Below are positions 11,601-23,119 of a DNA stretch of 64,000 nt, piece by piece. A program made the translations under genes and the position numbers. Within the stretch, counting starts at the first letter, position 1, and each line of letters opens with the position of its first letter. Location of the stretch: positions 186,001 through 250,000 of the forward strand of contig NW_027459221.1 in NCBI RefSeq assembly GCF_050624435.1. The letters run 5' to 3'. The notes below the pieces were generated by a model. The model did not search any database. It saw nothing but the letters and a program-made list of their open reading frames with translations, and was not told the DNA's origin. Origin of the DNA: Tenrec ecaudatus. Taxonomy: Eukaryota; Chordata; Mammalia; Afrosoricida; Tenrecidae.

Positions 11601-12179
11601 ATTTTTTCCAAGGGTAGTGCAAAGATTAACATCAGTGCTACTTCTCTCTGACAAAATATCAATCCAAATTTCTAAATAGCAGGGTCTGAACGGATGCGCT
11701 GTTAACAGCATCTTGCTTTTCTCCCATCACTTGTCACAGTAAATCTGATAAGAAATGCTGGGCTAGGGCCTGCAGCCAAGCCCCTCACTGGCAGCGTGCA
11801 GGACCTCAGGTTGTTGCCAGGCCAAGGGACATCACAATGGCAAGAGGAGACTCCACAAAGGGCCCCTGCTTCCTCCCCCACGCCACCCTTCCCCACATTC
11901 AGGGTGAAACGTCAAAATACAATTTTTTTTGTCACCTGGTGAAATAATGAGCCCCCATTCCCGTTGCCTTGGTATCATCAGAGCGCAACAGCCACGTGGG
12001 GTAATCGCTGTCTCCGTGTTAATGCTGCTCAGTTCAAACATTTTCACAGGCCCTGGCGAAATGAAACCCGTGCTTTCTACCTAGGTAGAGTTTGAGGCGA
12101 TTCAGCCCATTTGCTTCTGCTGAAGAGGCTACCTCAGAAAAACAGGAAATAAAAACATAGAGGGTGCCATTGACATTAG

Positions 12180-12440
12180 GTTTCTCGTTTTCTTCCTTTC
12201 TTCCTTACCTTCCTTTCTTCTTGCCCTTCTCTTTCTCTTTTCTTCCTTCCCTCCCTTTGCTCACGTCTTCCTGCCTGCCTTCACTTTCCATCTTCCCTCC
12301 CAAACTCCTCCATTTCTTCTTCGCTCCTCTCTCCCCACCGCCACCTTTCTCCTTTCCTTCCCTGCCTTTTCCCTTCAGCCTCCCAGTTTCCCTCCTTCAC
12401 TCTCTCCTTTGCTCCTTCCTTCCCCCACCTTGTTTTGATC
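12180..12440 (+). repeat. Polypyrimidine tract (S1 copy)
   Basis: About 260 bp that is almost only C and T on the plus strand, in irregular ttcc/ttct/ccct groups. The long frame through it (12,164-12,622, rich in S, P, F and L) reflects composition and is not a gene. Copies lie at 40,370-40,625 and, as purines, at the right edge of the window. Confidence 0.8.
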
Positions 12441-13419
12441 CAGTGATTTGTACTCCTTTCTTCCTCTCATCCCACCCCTCCCCATTGCTGGAGAAACATC
12501 AGTTCCTTGTGGTGCTGGTTTCTTGGCGCCAGACCCTGTTCTTTGGGTGTTCACAAGTCTGTGTCCTGTGTGCAAACATAAGACAGACATATGATCAGGA
12601 TTGGACAGAAGATGGGATTTGACAGGTGTTCTGCATCCCAAATCTCCAGGAGGCAAAGGTAAAGTCAGGCTCCTGCCTTTAAGGTTATGTCTCCCATTGT
12701 AACTGCATCCCACAAAGGCTCCTGCCTCCTGGCCACCTGAGGCCTGCTGCCTGCCTTCCTCTAGCTCCTGGGGAATTGGGGCAGCAGTGGCAAGAACAAC
12801 AAAAATCCCCAGGAGTTGACAAGAAGGGAAGCTGCCTTGCTCGAGAGACGGCCCCTCACCCACCTGCATGATGTTGAGATACAGGTTCTCATCCCTGTGA
12901 CTGGGCAAGAAACACCCCCTCCCCAAACGCAGTGGCTTCAAACAAGGACCATCATCGTGTGGTTGCTGGGAGGCCACTGGGTCGTGCTTGGAGTCTCCCA
13001 TGAGTTGGCAGTCTCATGGGAGCTGGGGCACTCAGAGGGCTGGCAGCTGAAGCTGGCCGTTAGCTGGGTGCTTAGCTGGGTTGTTGGTTGGAGTGTCTCC
13101 ACGTGGCCTTTCCAGGCAGCTCAGGCTTCTTTCAGCATAGTGTCCGGGTTCTGAGAAGTGTCCTGAGAGGTAGCACGTGGAGGCTGGACATTCTAAGGGT
13201 GAGCACTCAAGAAGAAGTCTTTGAAGGGATTTTTCAGAAGCTGTGAAGCACTTTGTGGGAGGGAAGGGGGTTGCCCAAACTAGATGTCACAATGTCATCT
13301 TCTCCATAATCTATTGGTCACAGAGGTCATGAAACATCCCAATTTAAGGGGAAAGGGCATAGACTCTACCTTCCTATAGGTAGCCTGTCAAGGAATTTGG
13401 GGGTCACATACGAAGACTG

Positions 13420-13600
13420 GGAGACCCTGGGTGGCACAAATGGTTAAGGACTCAACGTATCAAGAGGTGGGCAGCTGCACCCCTCAGAAGAAATAACTAA
13501 TGGCCTGCTTCTAGAAGCCCACAGGCTTGAGAATCCTGTGATGTGTAGTTTCTCCCTGGCACCCAGGGGGTCCTCGGGAACCAGAACCAACATAAGAGCA
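13420..13600 (+). mobile_element. AfroSINE-like, old (S1 copy)
   Basis: Head 'gaccctgggtggcacaaatg' with 'gttaaggactca', then diverged internal sequence. Copies at 41,645-41,825 and antisense at 62,715-62,895. Confidence 0.5.
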
Positions 13601-14324
13601 ATGGGTTGGGTTTTTGTTGGTTTTGTTTGGGCTAATATTAAAACGATTAGTATGAAATTATATATGTATTGTGTTTAACTCTCAGGACTCTGATTATGCT
13701 GAAGTTGAACAAAACCGTCTGCCTCTTCTATGAACGCCAGCCGATGGAGGCAAAGGGTGAGGGTCTAGAGGAAGAATGAATGTCCCATTCCCGTCCTTAT
13801 GTTTCAGTTGTCCTTAAAGGGCACAGGGGACAAACCAGACGTCTTTGATATGATTTTAGCCTAATGATGTGCTAGTATGATGATGAGCAGCCTGAAAAGT
13901 GGTTTTAACTAATGTGATCCAATATTTGAAAAGTTGACGATTTCACATCGAATTTTATATTCTCAGCATCTCAGTTACAAACAGAAAATCAGGCCCTAAA
14001 ATCCTTGCATTTCCCCAAGGCAACAACAGTCTGGAGCTAGAATTTGAATGTCCCCTGTGGATGAGCTGACACGTGCCTGTTAACCACAGTCTCCATCCAT
14101 CCCTATTGCCCCCAAAACAGAGGTTGGCTACAAGTATCCTTTATCTATATGGCTAAATAGGTTGGTTTGTTTGGATTGGGTTGCTAGTTTTTCCTGTTTT
14201 GTTTTGCTTACTTTTGATTTTTGGGGGGGCTAGGAAATGGTGTGTATTTTGGTACCATGTCTTCCAAAGCGAGAAAACCAAACCCAGTAAGCCAAGAAGG
14301 TCAAACAGTCTAGATTAATGATGA

Positions 14325-14540
14325 AAGGAGGAGCCCTGTTGGTGAGGTAGATTATGAGTTGGACTTCTAACTGCAAGATTAGAAGTTCGAAACTCCCCCC
14401 ACCCCCACTCCACAAGAGAAAGATGAGATTTTCTACTCCTGTAAAGATTTACAGCCTTGGAAACCCACAGGGGCAGTTCTATACTCTGTCCAAAGGGTTG
14501 CTATATGTCAGAATTGATTCCAGGGTAGTGAGGTTTTCTT
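14325..14540 (+). mobile_element. AfroSINE (S1 copy)
   Basis: Sense copy with head 'gagccctgttggtgaggtag', the 'caagagaaagatgagatttt' block and 'ggggcagttctatactctgt'. S1 lacks about three bases of the C-rich stretch near 14,395 that S2 and S3 keep. Confidence 0.75.
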
Positions 14541-15324
14541 GATTGATATAAATAATTTTTGGTGAGTATTGAAAAAACCAGTCAATATTATTTTTAATAC
14601 ACATCAAAAAGGTCCACATTAATTGTTCCCACAACCCTGCCACCTTCTTTCTTTATTCCCTTGCCTCCCACTCTCCTTTCTTCCTCCCTATGGTCTTTTA
14701 TCTCATTCGTTTTCTTTCAAGGGTTAGCCTAGGAGTGGGAAAGTCTGACTAATTCTTAACCAAAAGACTAAATTGGTGTTATTACTTGGGTTAAATTTTT
14801 TTCTTTTCTCTTCTTCTATTGGTTTGTGTCATGTAACCCAGAAAATGGGGAAACATTTGGAACATCAAAACACTATCCTTTCTCAGTAGACTACAAGCAT
14901 TAAAGGCAACAGAGATAAATACTCCAATAATAACAATAACATACAAGGATAGCTAGAGAGATAAATAGATAGATAGAAAAACCACAAAATCTGAGCAGTT
15001 GTGGGAAGGAGAATGGGAATAGCCCCATGAATAAATATAGGTTTGCCAGAGAATAGTTCTATATACATATTAGCATATACTACAAATATGACCATGAATA
15101 TAATAGTGCATCCAGGAGGCATAGTTAGGAAATGTCTTAGCTAGAACAAAACCCCTTGAGGGAGCGTGTCCTAAATATCGGGGATCAGGAACATAGCTCT
15201 GAGAGACCTCAATATCAATTGGTACAAACTAGCTCACAAAGACAATGTTCTGTATCCATCAGGGAAGTGACTGGGGTCTTCAAAAGCTAGTGAGTAGCAA
15301 ACTAAAAGTCGGTTCTTGGTCTCA

Positions 15325-15850
15325 CCCTATGTGTTGGACAGGGTTCTCTAGAGAGACAAAACCATATTGCTAGTAATTATATATAAATATATTTATAAAG
15401 CTAGATATGCAATACAAGAAATGAACCACTAAATTATATACAGATAGATAACACAAGAAACTAAAAGTTAAATTATAAAACAGTGAGACACTAGCAGTCC
15501 TTTAAGGCTTCAGAGCCGCCAGTTGCCAGTCCCATTCTGTAGAGAGAGCTGGGCTATATATACCCAGGCAGCAAACAGCAAGGCAATTCACCAACTGTCA
15601 CCAATTGTCGGTCCCCAGCTCCAGAGACGAACATTCCAATCCTGTGGGATTAAATGGACCTCAACTTACAGCGACAGAGTCCACAAGCTAGGCATCCCAC
15701 AGGTAGTGTACCCCTTTAAATTGAGGCACAGAACAAGCAAGGCGAGGCTCACGAAGCCATTTATCCCTCTGCCCTTCGATTAATCCTACTTGTGTTTATC
15801 GTCCAGGCTGGCACAATAAACTATTGCACCCTGTCTGGAGCAAATACCAT
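15325..15850 (-). mobile_element. LTR-like element with internal TATA box (S1 copy)
   Basis: Read on the minus strand, a ~500-bp unit has a TATA-like 'ggtatatatagcccag' in its middle and ends '..ctctagagaaccctgtccaa'. Flanks ccctat / ccctgt resemble an imperfect target duplication. An inverted copy is at about 60,445-60,970. S2 stops about 20 bp before this unit. A solo LTR is my reading, but a MITE or other repeat is possible. Confidence 0.35.
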
Positions 15851-17228
15851 TGAAGAAGCTCAAGATGCCTGGCAACAATTAGTCCAAATCAGTAATGGAC
15901 TATGCGTACCTCAGCCTCTATGATGCTAAGGTCAGAAGAACTAAATGGTGCCTGCCTATCACAAACAGCTGCTCTGAAAGGGATCATGGTACATGATCCT
16001 AGATAGAGTAGGGAGTAATGTGTAAGAAAACTGAAAGTCATACTACTACTACCAATAGTAATAATAATAATGATAAAAGATGAGGTTTATTGGTTAGATA
16101 GACTAGTGAGATCCCCACTACTATGGTCCTTCATCACCCTTCAGGTCTGGAACTGAATTCAACCCCCTGAAAAATAGACAGGTTTATAAAGTGAACCTTA
16201 TGAGAAAAGATTGCAGCCCTCAGTATGGATTACAACTCAATGTCAAGAAGACACACATCCTCACAACTTGATCAATAGGTACCATGATAAATGGAGAAGT
16301 TTGTTGTTTTTTTTACTTGTTGTTATTTGTTGAAGTTGTCACGGATTTTTTGTCTTGATGAGGTCTATAATCAATGCTCTTGGAAGCTGCAATCATGAGA
16401 TCAAATGACGCATTCCATATGGATACATTTGGTGCACAATACGTCTGTAGAGTGCTAAAAAGCAAGGATGTTACTTTGAGGACTAAGGTGCACCTTACCC
16501 AAGCCATAGTAATTTAAATTGCCTCATACGTATGTGAAAGTCAGACATTGAATAAGGAAGGCTGAAGAAGAATTGATATGTCTGAATTGTGGTGCTGGTG
16601 AAGAATATTGAAAGTAACATGGACTGCCAAGGGAACAAACAGATCTGTCTTAGAAGAAGTATGGTCAGAGGGCTCCTTAAAGGCAAGGATGGTGAGACTT
16701 CCTCTCACATACTTTGGTCATGTTCTTAAGAGAGACTAGTCCCTGGAGAAGGACATCATGCCAGGTGAAGTAGAGGGACAGTGAAAGAGAGGAAGCCCCT
16801 TAAGGAGATGGATTGACAGTGACTGAAACAAGGGGCTCAAGCTTGGGAACAATTAGGAGAATTATTCAGGGCTAGGTAGTGTTTCTGTCTGTTTGGCATA
16901 GGGTCAATGTGGGTTGCAACTGGCTCAATGGCACCTGATAAGAACAACTACACCAAAATGAATCATAGCACTGAGGAGCACACATTCCTCAGAACCATCA
17001 ACCATTCAAAAGCTAATAGGCAGTATTTTCCCAAGGCCAAATTCAAAAGGCAGGCAAGGTTAGGGGAGAAGGGTGAATGAAAACAGGAAGCAGAGTTTCA
17101 ATGGCATGAGTGATATTACATTGCAGGAGATTGTCATCAATGTCACATAACAAAACGTGTATAAATTGTTACGTGCAAAGCTGATTTTCTCTGTAAACCT
17201 TAACCCACCTTACAATAAAAAGTTTCTT
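15850..17228 (+). mobile_element. L1-like 3' end (family B), interrupted (S1 copy)
   Basis: Blocks 'ggtcagaagaactaaatggt', 'aatagacaggtttataaagt' and a terminus 'cttacaataaaaag' recur in the same order at 23,120-24,085. An RTE fragment (about 16,200-16,955) splits this copy. The AATAAA-type end before an A-rich run suggests an L1-like 3' UTR. Confidence 0.45.
16200..16955 (+). mobile_element. RTE LINE 3' fragment (S1 copy)
   Basis: Begins just after the YADDT region ('gattgcagccctcagtatgg'), runs through 'caccttacccaagccatagt' and 'gacatcatgccaggtgaagt' and ends near 'aatggcacctgataagaaca'. It is 5' truncated, has stops, and is nested in the family-B element. Inverted copy at 59,340-60,080. 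Confidence 0.75.
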
Positions 17229-17814
17229 TTTTTAAAACAAAGACACCATCGTTCATATTATAGACACAGCCAAAGAAAGATCTCCTGGACAATCCTAAAA
17301 GGATCTCCCAAATGATTTGGGTAGTTAGCCCTCCCCAGGGAGTTCTACCCATTGAAACGCTGGGCGGTTATTGCTGCAATTATATTTCAGGCCAGAAGAG
17401 GCAGCAGAGGCCTGGTTGTTCAAATGCTACAAAACTACCAGACAATGGGCAAACAGTTTCTTTCCACGGACGACTAGCGGCTCTGTCATATCCATGTCTG
17501 GTGTTCAACACTTGGCGACAGAATCCAGCCCGCTGGGTTTGGGTGGGGTCTGTTTCTCACCCATGCTTGGCTTGGGATTGTTCTATGGCATCCACAAAGT
17601 GGAGTCCTTTCCTTTCTGATGTCCCGAGAAAGCTGTTTTCTCCTTTTTCTCTCTCTGGCCCTCTTCCCAAGAACCCTGGGGTTCACTCTGCTTTCCTCTG
17701 GTTGATGTTTCTCAGGCAGTTACTTGACCTCGGTTCATCTACTGCAGGTGACCATTAGCAAGTAACTGTACCGTCCTTGGATGGTATTGTTCATGAGCTA
17801 GGCTGCGAACTACG

Positions 17815-17995
17815 GGTTAAAGGTTTGAGTTCACCCAGAGGTGCCTTCCAAGAAGGGCCTGGTGCTATGCCTCTGGAAAAAAACCCACCCCAGCCATGGA
17901 AAATTCTAGGGACCGGACTTCTCTAACACACTTGGGCTCTCCATGAGTCCGAGTTGACTCAATGGCAATTGGTTGCTGGTATTCCTGTAAGTAGA
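17815..17995 (+). mobile_element. AfroSINE-related tail (S1 copy)
   Basis: Ends 'gagttgactcaatggcaatt' after a short diverged body. Inverted copy at about 58,305-58,485. Confidence 0.4.
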
Positions 17996-18529
17996 AGACA
18001 ACAATCTTTAAGCAGTCCCTCTTGGATTCATGGGAGGAGGATGGCTTCCTCTGAGAGAACTTCTCAGGGCTCCAAGGGCTCAATGATCTTACAAAAAATG
18101 AGAGAAATGATGAGCCTGATGACAGATGATATTGCTATGCAGGCCTCGTTTCAGGATGCTCAAGTTTCCAGGTCTTTCCCTGACTCACAGTGTAGCCCTG
18201 TGAGGTTCCAAATAGAAGGGCACCCTTGCTCCCAGGACCTGGAGCCTTGTAGCTGAGCAGAGCAGTCATGATGAGAAAGAGGACCCAAGGGGGAATTCAG
18301 GGGGCTGCTTCACTTGTCTCAGTGTCAGGCAAACAAATGTTTTGGCAGGAAATTTCTCTTCAAGAGTGTTCTGATTTCTTGAAGGAAATATTTTTCTGAA
18401 CCATTTCCTCAGGGGAAAACCACTCAACTACCTCGGGAAGGAAGATTTTTCTCCTTCCAAGCTTACCAGGCTGTGCTAACTCACAGAGGAGGTGTGACTA
18501 GCAGGCAATGAAACTGATTTCCAGACTCC

Positions 18530-18725
18530 TATGAAAATCAGCAAGTGCTCGGCTGCTAAGTGAAAGGTCGGCAGTTGGAAAACCCCAGCTGCTCTGCAGG
18601 AGAAAGTGGTGGCTGACTGTGTCTGACAAGATGACAGCTTTGGAAACCCAATGGGGCAGTTCTCCTCTGTGTTCTACAGTTGCTTTGAGTTGGAGTGGAC
18701 TTGACAGTGATAGATCTGATCTTTT
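18530..18725 (+). mobile_element. AfroSINE (S1 copy)
   Basis: Sense copy with 'gtgctcggctgctaagtgaa', 'aggtcggcagttggaaaacc' and 'aatggggcagttctcctctg'. The inverted partner lies at about 57,580-57,770. Confidence 0.7.
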
Positions 18726-19304
18726 TCCCCATGAAAATCAACTTTCACGAATACATGTGCATTCATGGATGTCTGTGTCTGCTTTGGCATGCATGTGCAC
18801 ATATGTGCCTATTTACACGTGGATGAATACGTCTGTGAATGTGGGCGTCTCTGTTTACTTTGCCGTGTGTGCACATGTCTGCCTTTGTCAGTATGCATGC
18901 GGGCTCAGGCAGCATAAAGAGATCACAGAGAAACTTGGAGAGAAAGAGAAAAGTAACCTATTTTCTCATGGGTCTCCCATACCTGACGGTCTACTGGCAT
19001 CCACCGCCACGAAGACCAGAGGTCACTTCATGCCATGTGTCCAGCTGCACATTGCTGGTTGAGGTCAGTCACCAGGGAGGCAAGTGAGACTGGCCTCGCC
19101 AACCTACCACCCACCTGCAGGAGTGATTCCCACCATCTGTCCTGGAGCCCCTCCCACCTTACTCAGCCTCCCTAGACCTTGAGTGAAAGGCGTTTCCAAT
19201 GTTTTTACATAAAGATTTCTGAGATTGACTGAAGAAATGATTTCATTTGACAAAACAAGAAGCTTTGAATTTAAAGATTTGAGGCAAGTGCCCTTCAGAG
19301 AGGG

Positions 19305-19400
19305 GCCACAGGACGGGGCCATGCTCCCTTCCGGTATGCACAGGGGTTGCTATGAGTTGGAACCAACTTGATGAGCACCTGCCAGCAACAACAACAACCA
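19305..19400 (+). mobile_element. RTE LINE 3' terminus (S1 copy)
   Basis: The last ~90 bp of an RTE: 'ggttgctatgagttggaacc' and then 'caacaacaacaac'. A severe 5' truncation, typical of target-primed reverse transcription. Inverted copy at about 56,890-56,985. Confidence 0.65.
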
Positions 19401-19974
19401 GAAGTTGTCCAAACTTCTGTGGCCTCAACTCGGAAATGAGAATATTATTATTGCCTCCTAGAAAGAACTCAAGGTATGTACAATTGGTTAATAGGCGTTT
19501 GGAAAGTGAGTACATTAAGTGGACTGATGACATTGATAAGGCAATAAGAAACTGAGAAGGCTTCACTAACAGGTGCTTTCACATCTGCAACCAGTAGATT
19601 CCTTCCTTCTTCATCTCTTGCCATCTTAATCAGCTCCCACACTTTCCAGGCAGCTTGAGGGGTTAAATGTTCAGTCTGATCCTATTATAAGCCTCAGCCT
19701 CAGAATCAGAGGCTTTACCTGAGGTTTGAGGAGCTATACTGGGAATGAGGGAGAGTAACCTGTCTTTTCTATTGCTCTCCTATCGCTCCCTCTTCCCTAG
19801 CCCTTCCCTGTCTCTGGGCCTGCCTTTCCTCCCTAGAGCATTGGCTTCCGGGAGAAGGGGATGGAAACAATGAGCACAATGAGCACATTCCTGACCAGGC
19901 CTCTTACCATGCTATGTTCCAACCCTCTCTTGGAAGGGCCTCCACGAAGTCCTCTTATGTCATCTCACAATAAC

Positions 19975-20190
19975 TTGTTAGATACCATTGAGTGAGCTCC
20001 TGACTCATAGCAAAAGTACACACAAGAGATTGAAGCACCACCTGGTCCTGCACCGTCCTCACAATGGTCCTTGTGTGTGAGCCCATGGTTGCAGCAGTGT
20101 GGAGGAGATCCTGTCCAAGAAGGCTGCCAGTGGGTGGGAGGGGCTGCAGCTTTCAGAGACTTTGGAGGATGCCAAGGTGGATAGTTCACG
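19975..20190 (-). mobile_element. RTE LINE 3' fragment across the S1 boundary
   Basis: Antisense RTE 3' blocks ('gagtgagctcctgactcata', 'ggtcctgcaccgtcctcaca', 'gcccatggttgcagcagtgt'). The S1/S3 homology ends inside this element, at about 20,053. Confidence 0.55.
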
Positions 20191-21110
20191 GCGTATCATA
20201 TGAGGTCAGCCAGCGGGCCTTGGGGCCCCTTCCCATTATCCATAGATATATGAAATAAATGGAGGCCCTCAGCAAGATGGGCTGCAGACACCTCCAGGAC
20301 TCACTTGATCCTTAGCAAGCTCCCTTAGCCTTAGGACACCACCTGCTGGAACTGTGGCTTTGCTGCCTCTCCTGGCTCTCAACTTCCCTCCTAGAGGACT
20401 CCAGCCACCCTTCTCCTTCCAGATCCTTCCAGCAGGAGGCAGATATTGGTCTCTATGCTTTTGCATGTGGCCAGTTTTCTAGGGACAGATCAGCCTCTCC
20501 CAAGAATTTGGGTTCACCAGAGTGAGCGTGCCCACAAGTCTGCAGAGCGTACGGCCAGGCCTCTGAAGAGAGAACTGCTGGAAGATTTGCCCCTTTTCAA
20601 AAGCGCTAATTCCACAGTTGAGAGCTCGTCTCCTGGGGACTCAGCTTGAGTCTCAAGGAGCACATCCCCTTTGACACTGCTGGCAACTCGAGGTACTGTG
20701 GGTCATTTTCTTGCCTTTGAGGAGTGCAAGGGAAATGCTACAATATGTCCCTTCACATGAACCACCAATCCTTATTTGGAGAACTCTCTGAGATGACAGG
20801 GATGAGAGGGAGATGTTCCTGGGGCACGCTTTCACCTGCACATCTCTCAGGTGAGTCAAACATTTGACCCCCAAAAGTTGAGTATGATGGTGAGAGTTCA
20901 GGCTGGGAGATAGAGTGTCTGGGTTCAAATCAAGAGACTGCACATCTCAACTCCCATGGTTCTCCTGCATAAAACCCAAGCCAAGCAGTTTATCACTTCC
21001 CGGCTGAGTATCCTACTGAGGCCAGCTAAACTCATTCTTTGCTGATGACAACGTTGCTTGTACCAAATGGCTTTGCCATGTAGCCCTTAGCAATGGCCAG
21101 AAGGGCTGCT
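20190..21110. other. Intergenic DNA, no gene seen
   Basis: A weak MIR-like stretch may lie around 20,880-21,020 ('gtctgggttcaaatcaagag'). Short frames have no domain. Confidence 0.4.
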
Positions 21111-21119
21111 CATCAAACC

Positions 21120-21300
21120 GCAGAGCAGGGCTTCTGGCACACACGTTAAGAAGGGGGCTATTCACAACAAGGTCAGTAGTTCAGAACCCACTAGCTGTTT
21201 CTCTGGAGAAAAACTGTGGCTGTGTGCTTCCATAAAGATGCCCAGCCATGGAACCCCCCTGGAGAGGGCCATGATGAGCTGGAGTGAGCTCTACAGGAGT
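21120..21300 (+). mobile_element. AfroSINE, diverged
   Basis: Sense order: 'gggcttctggcacacacgtt', then 'aaggtcagtagttcagaacc', then a degraded tail. Confidence 0.55.
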
Positions 21301-21382
21301 GGGATTTTTTACTGTGGATGTAATCCCACCTGGGCAGAGATTTTCTTTGTGACTTAAAGAGGCTGTACCTTACACCAATGAC

Positions 21383-21754
21383 TTGGCTGATACAAAAGGA
21401 TTCAATTCAACACTGAAGCAAACCAACTCCAAAGGAAGAAGGCAGCTGCCATGCAGAGAGCTCCAAGGACCACCAACCATGGAGGTTATTGAAGCCAAAA
21501 CAAGAATACCGCCCACCAGCCCTCAGCCCCCAGGGATGGACAAAGAGAGCGTGCCCATCAAGCTGGTGCACTGGCATGATGCTGTCAGCCTCCGGTGCTG
21601 TGAGAACATTGACTTTGGTGTGTTAAAGGCACCCACTTGCGGTATGTTTGTGATGTCAACGTGTGGAAACTATGGCAAGCCCCCCTCCCTGCCTCACCGC
21701 AGCAAAGCCTCGGCATTAAAACCCCGTGCCTTCTGTGGCGCTTGCCAGCTGTGA
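21383..21754 (+). other. Unsupported 123-codon open frame
   Basis: Among the longer frames outside identified repeats. The composition is unremarkable, there is no domain, signal peptide or membrane segment, and no promoter or splice context. I treat it as chance. It is listed because nothing else occupies this stretch. Confidence 0.1.
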
Positions 21755-21943
21755 GAGGGCAGGAAATGCCCTTGGCTTTTCTGCTCCTTGTTGCGACCTC
21801 CCTCTGAGGCAGGGAGCAGAGGATGTGATGTTGGAATCTGTTTTGTTTCATCACTACCCTTTGTCATCTCTCTGAACACTGTCATGTGCTCCTCACCAGT
21901 GCTTCGCCCTCTCTATCACCAAGCCATGTGCTCTTTAAAACAT

Positions 21944-21980
<37 letters not shown>
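21944..21980. repeat. (CA)n microsatellite
   Basis: About 18 uninterrupted CA dinucleotides. Confidence 0.95.
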
Positions 21981-21982
<2 letters not shown>

Positions 21983-22500
21983 ATGTTCACATTTTGAGGC
22001 ACATTTGTCTTTAATTCACTAATAATAACAATAATTATTCAAAGTCACTTTACCATCTGAAAAGAAATCACTATGCATACACATAGATCATGGATGCCAA
22101 CTGCCTTCTTAACAACATTTCCCAATGAAATATTCAGCAGCGATTATTTTAAGCCTGAAGCTGTTCATCCAGTTTGTGTTAATCAAAACAAAAACAAGAG
22201 ACGAAAGGATCCAAAAGGACATGTAAGATCATAGACTGAAAGTAGCCCCATCGAGCACCAAAGGCTTGTCCAGAAGGGCAGAGCCACAGGTAAAAGCTAT
22301 GTCTCTCTGGAGTTGCTGGCATTTAACTAGATGCAAAATGTCAGCGCAGGAAATGGCTTGCCCAATGCAAATACTAACAAGGGAGGCATGTGTTCCTGTG
22401 TAAATGGAGCTTTAGCCAATCCGGGCCTTCAGGATCCAGCTCCCATCGCAGCATCCACGGGAAGCACCAGGGGAATGTTCCGTTTGCTTATTTTCCCTCT
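21981..22500. other. Intergenic DNA, no gene seen
   Basis: No repeat signature or coding block recognised. Confidence 0.4.
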
Positions 22501-22507
22501 CTTTGCT

Positions 22508-22725
22508 AAGAAGAAAAAGAGCCTTTGTGGCCTAGTGGCTACAAGTTGGGCAGCTAATTTCTATATCAGCAGTTTGAAACTACCAGCTGCTTTGTGGGAG
22601 AAAGATAAGGCATTCTGCTCCCATAAAGAGTTCGAGTCTCAGACACTCACAGGGGCAGTTCTACGCTGCTCTATAAGTTGGCTGTGAGTCAGCATGGATT
22701 CGATGGCAGTGAGTTTTCTAAGAGT
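22508..22725 (+). mobile_element. AfroSINE
   Basis: Full-length sense copy, from 'gagcctttgtggcctagtgg' to 'ttcgatggcagtgagttttc'. One of the better-preserved copies. Confidence 0.8.
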
Positions 22726-23119
22726 AAGAAGTATCTAGGGGTGTAAACAGTTAATGAGCTCTGCTATTAAGGGAAAAGTTGTCATGCCCAACCCACTTAG
22801 AGGAGCTGTGAAAGAGAAGCCTGGCAATCTTCTTCAGAATCCTCGGCCATTGAAAAGTTTATAGAATGTATTGACCTTGGTTTTTAAATAGATCCAGGTA
22901 TATGGTGGAGCATACAGGGACCAATGTCATAAAACGGGGTGGGGGTGGAAAAAATCTCTGAGACAGATGCAAAAACTGTGAGGGAATGAGTTGTGAGGCT
23001 GGGGGATCAGGACCATCGTCTCTGGGATTTTCAAAGTTCCTGAGCAATCAGGAAAGGGGCAACAGTTGGTCTCTCCCCATCCAGAGGACAGCAGAAGAGG
23101 AGAACTGATTGGGCACAAT

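Larger units (their letters stand above)
11240..20053 (+). repeat. Segmental duplication S1 (reference copy)
   Basis: 11,240-15,320 is repeated in direct orientation at 39,429-43,565 (S2), and about 12,331-20,053 is repeated inverted at 56,243-64,000 (S3). Identity is high: by eye about seven substitutions in the first ~300 bp shared with S2. S1 contains a MIR, a polypyrimidine tract, several AfroSINEs, an LTR-like element and RTE fragments, but no gene. S1 alone lacks a 37-bp block and a ~13-bp block present in both other copies. Confidence 0.9.

Noticed and set aside
12164..13001. 152-codon plus-strand and 208-codon minus-strand frames, with a similar 197-codon frame at 63,341-63,934
   Set aside because: The plus-strand frame follows the polypyrimidine tract. 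The minus-strand frame is repeated in S3 but shortened and shifted in S2 (40,745-41,330) by indels that ignore the reading frame, so there is no coding constraint.
14325..14540. tRNA gene inside SINE heads
   Set aside because: AfroSINE heads are tRNA-derived, but the copies are diverged and embedded in full SINE structures. No intact cloverleaf was seen.
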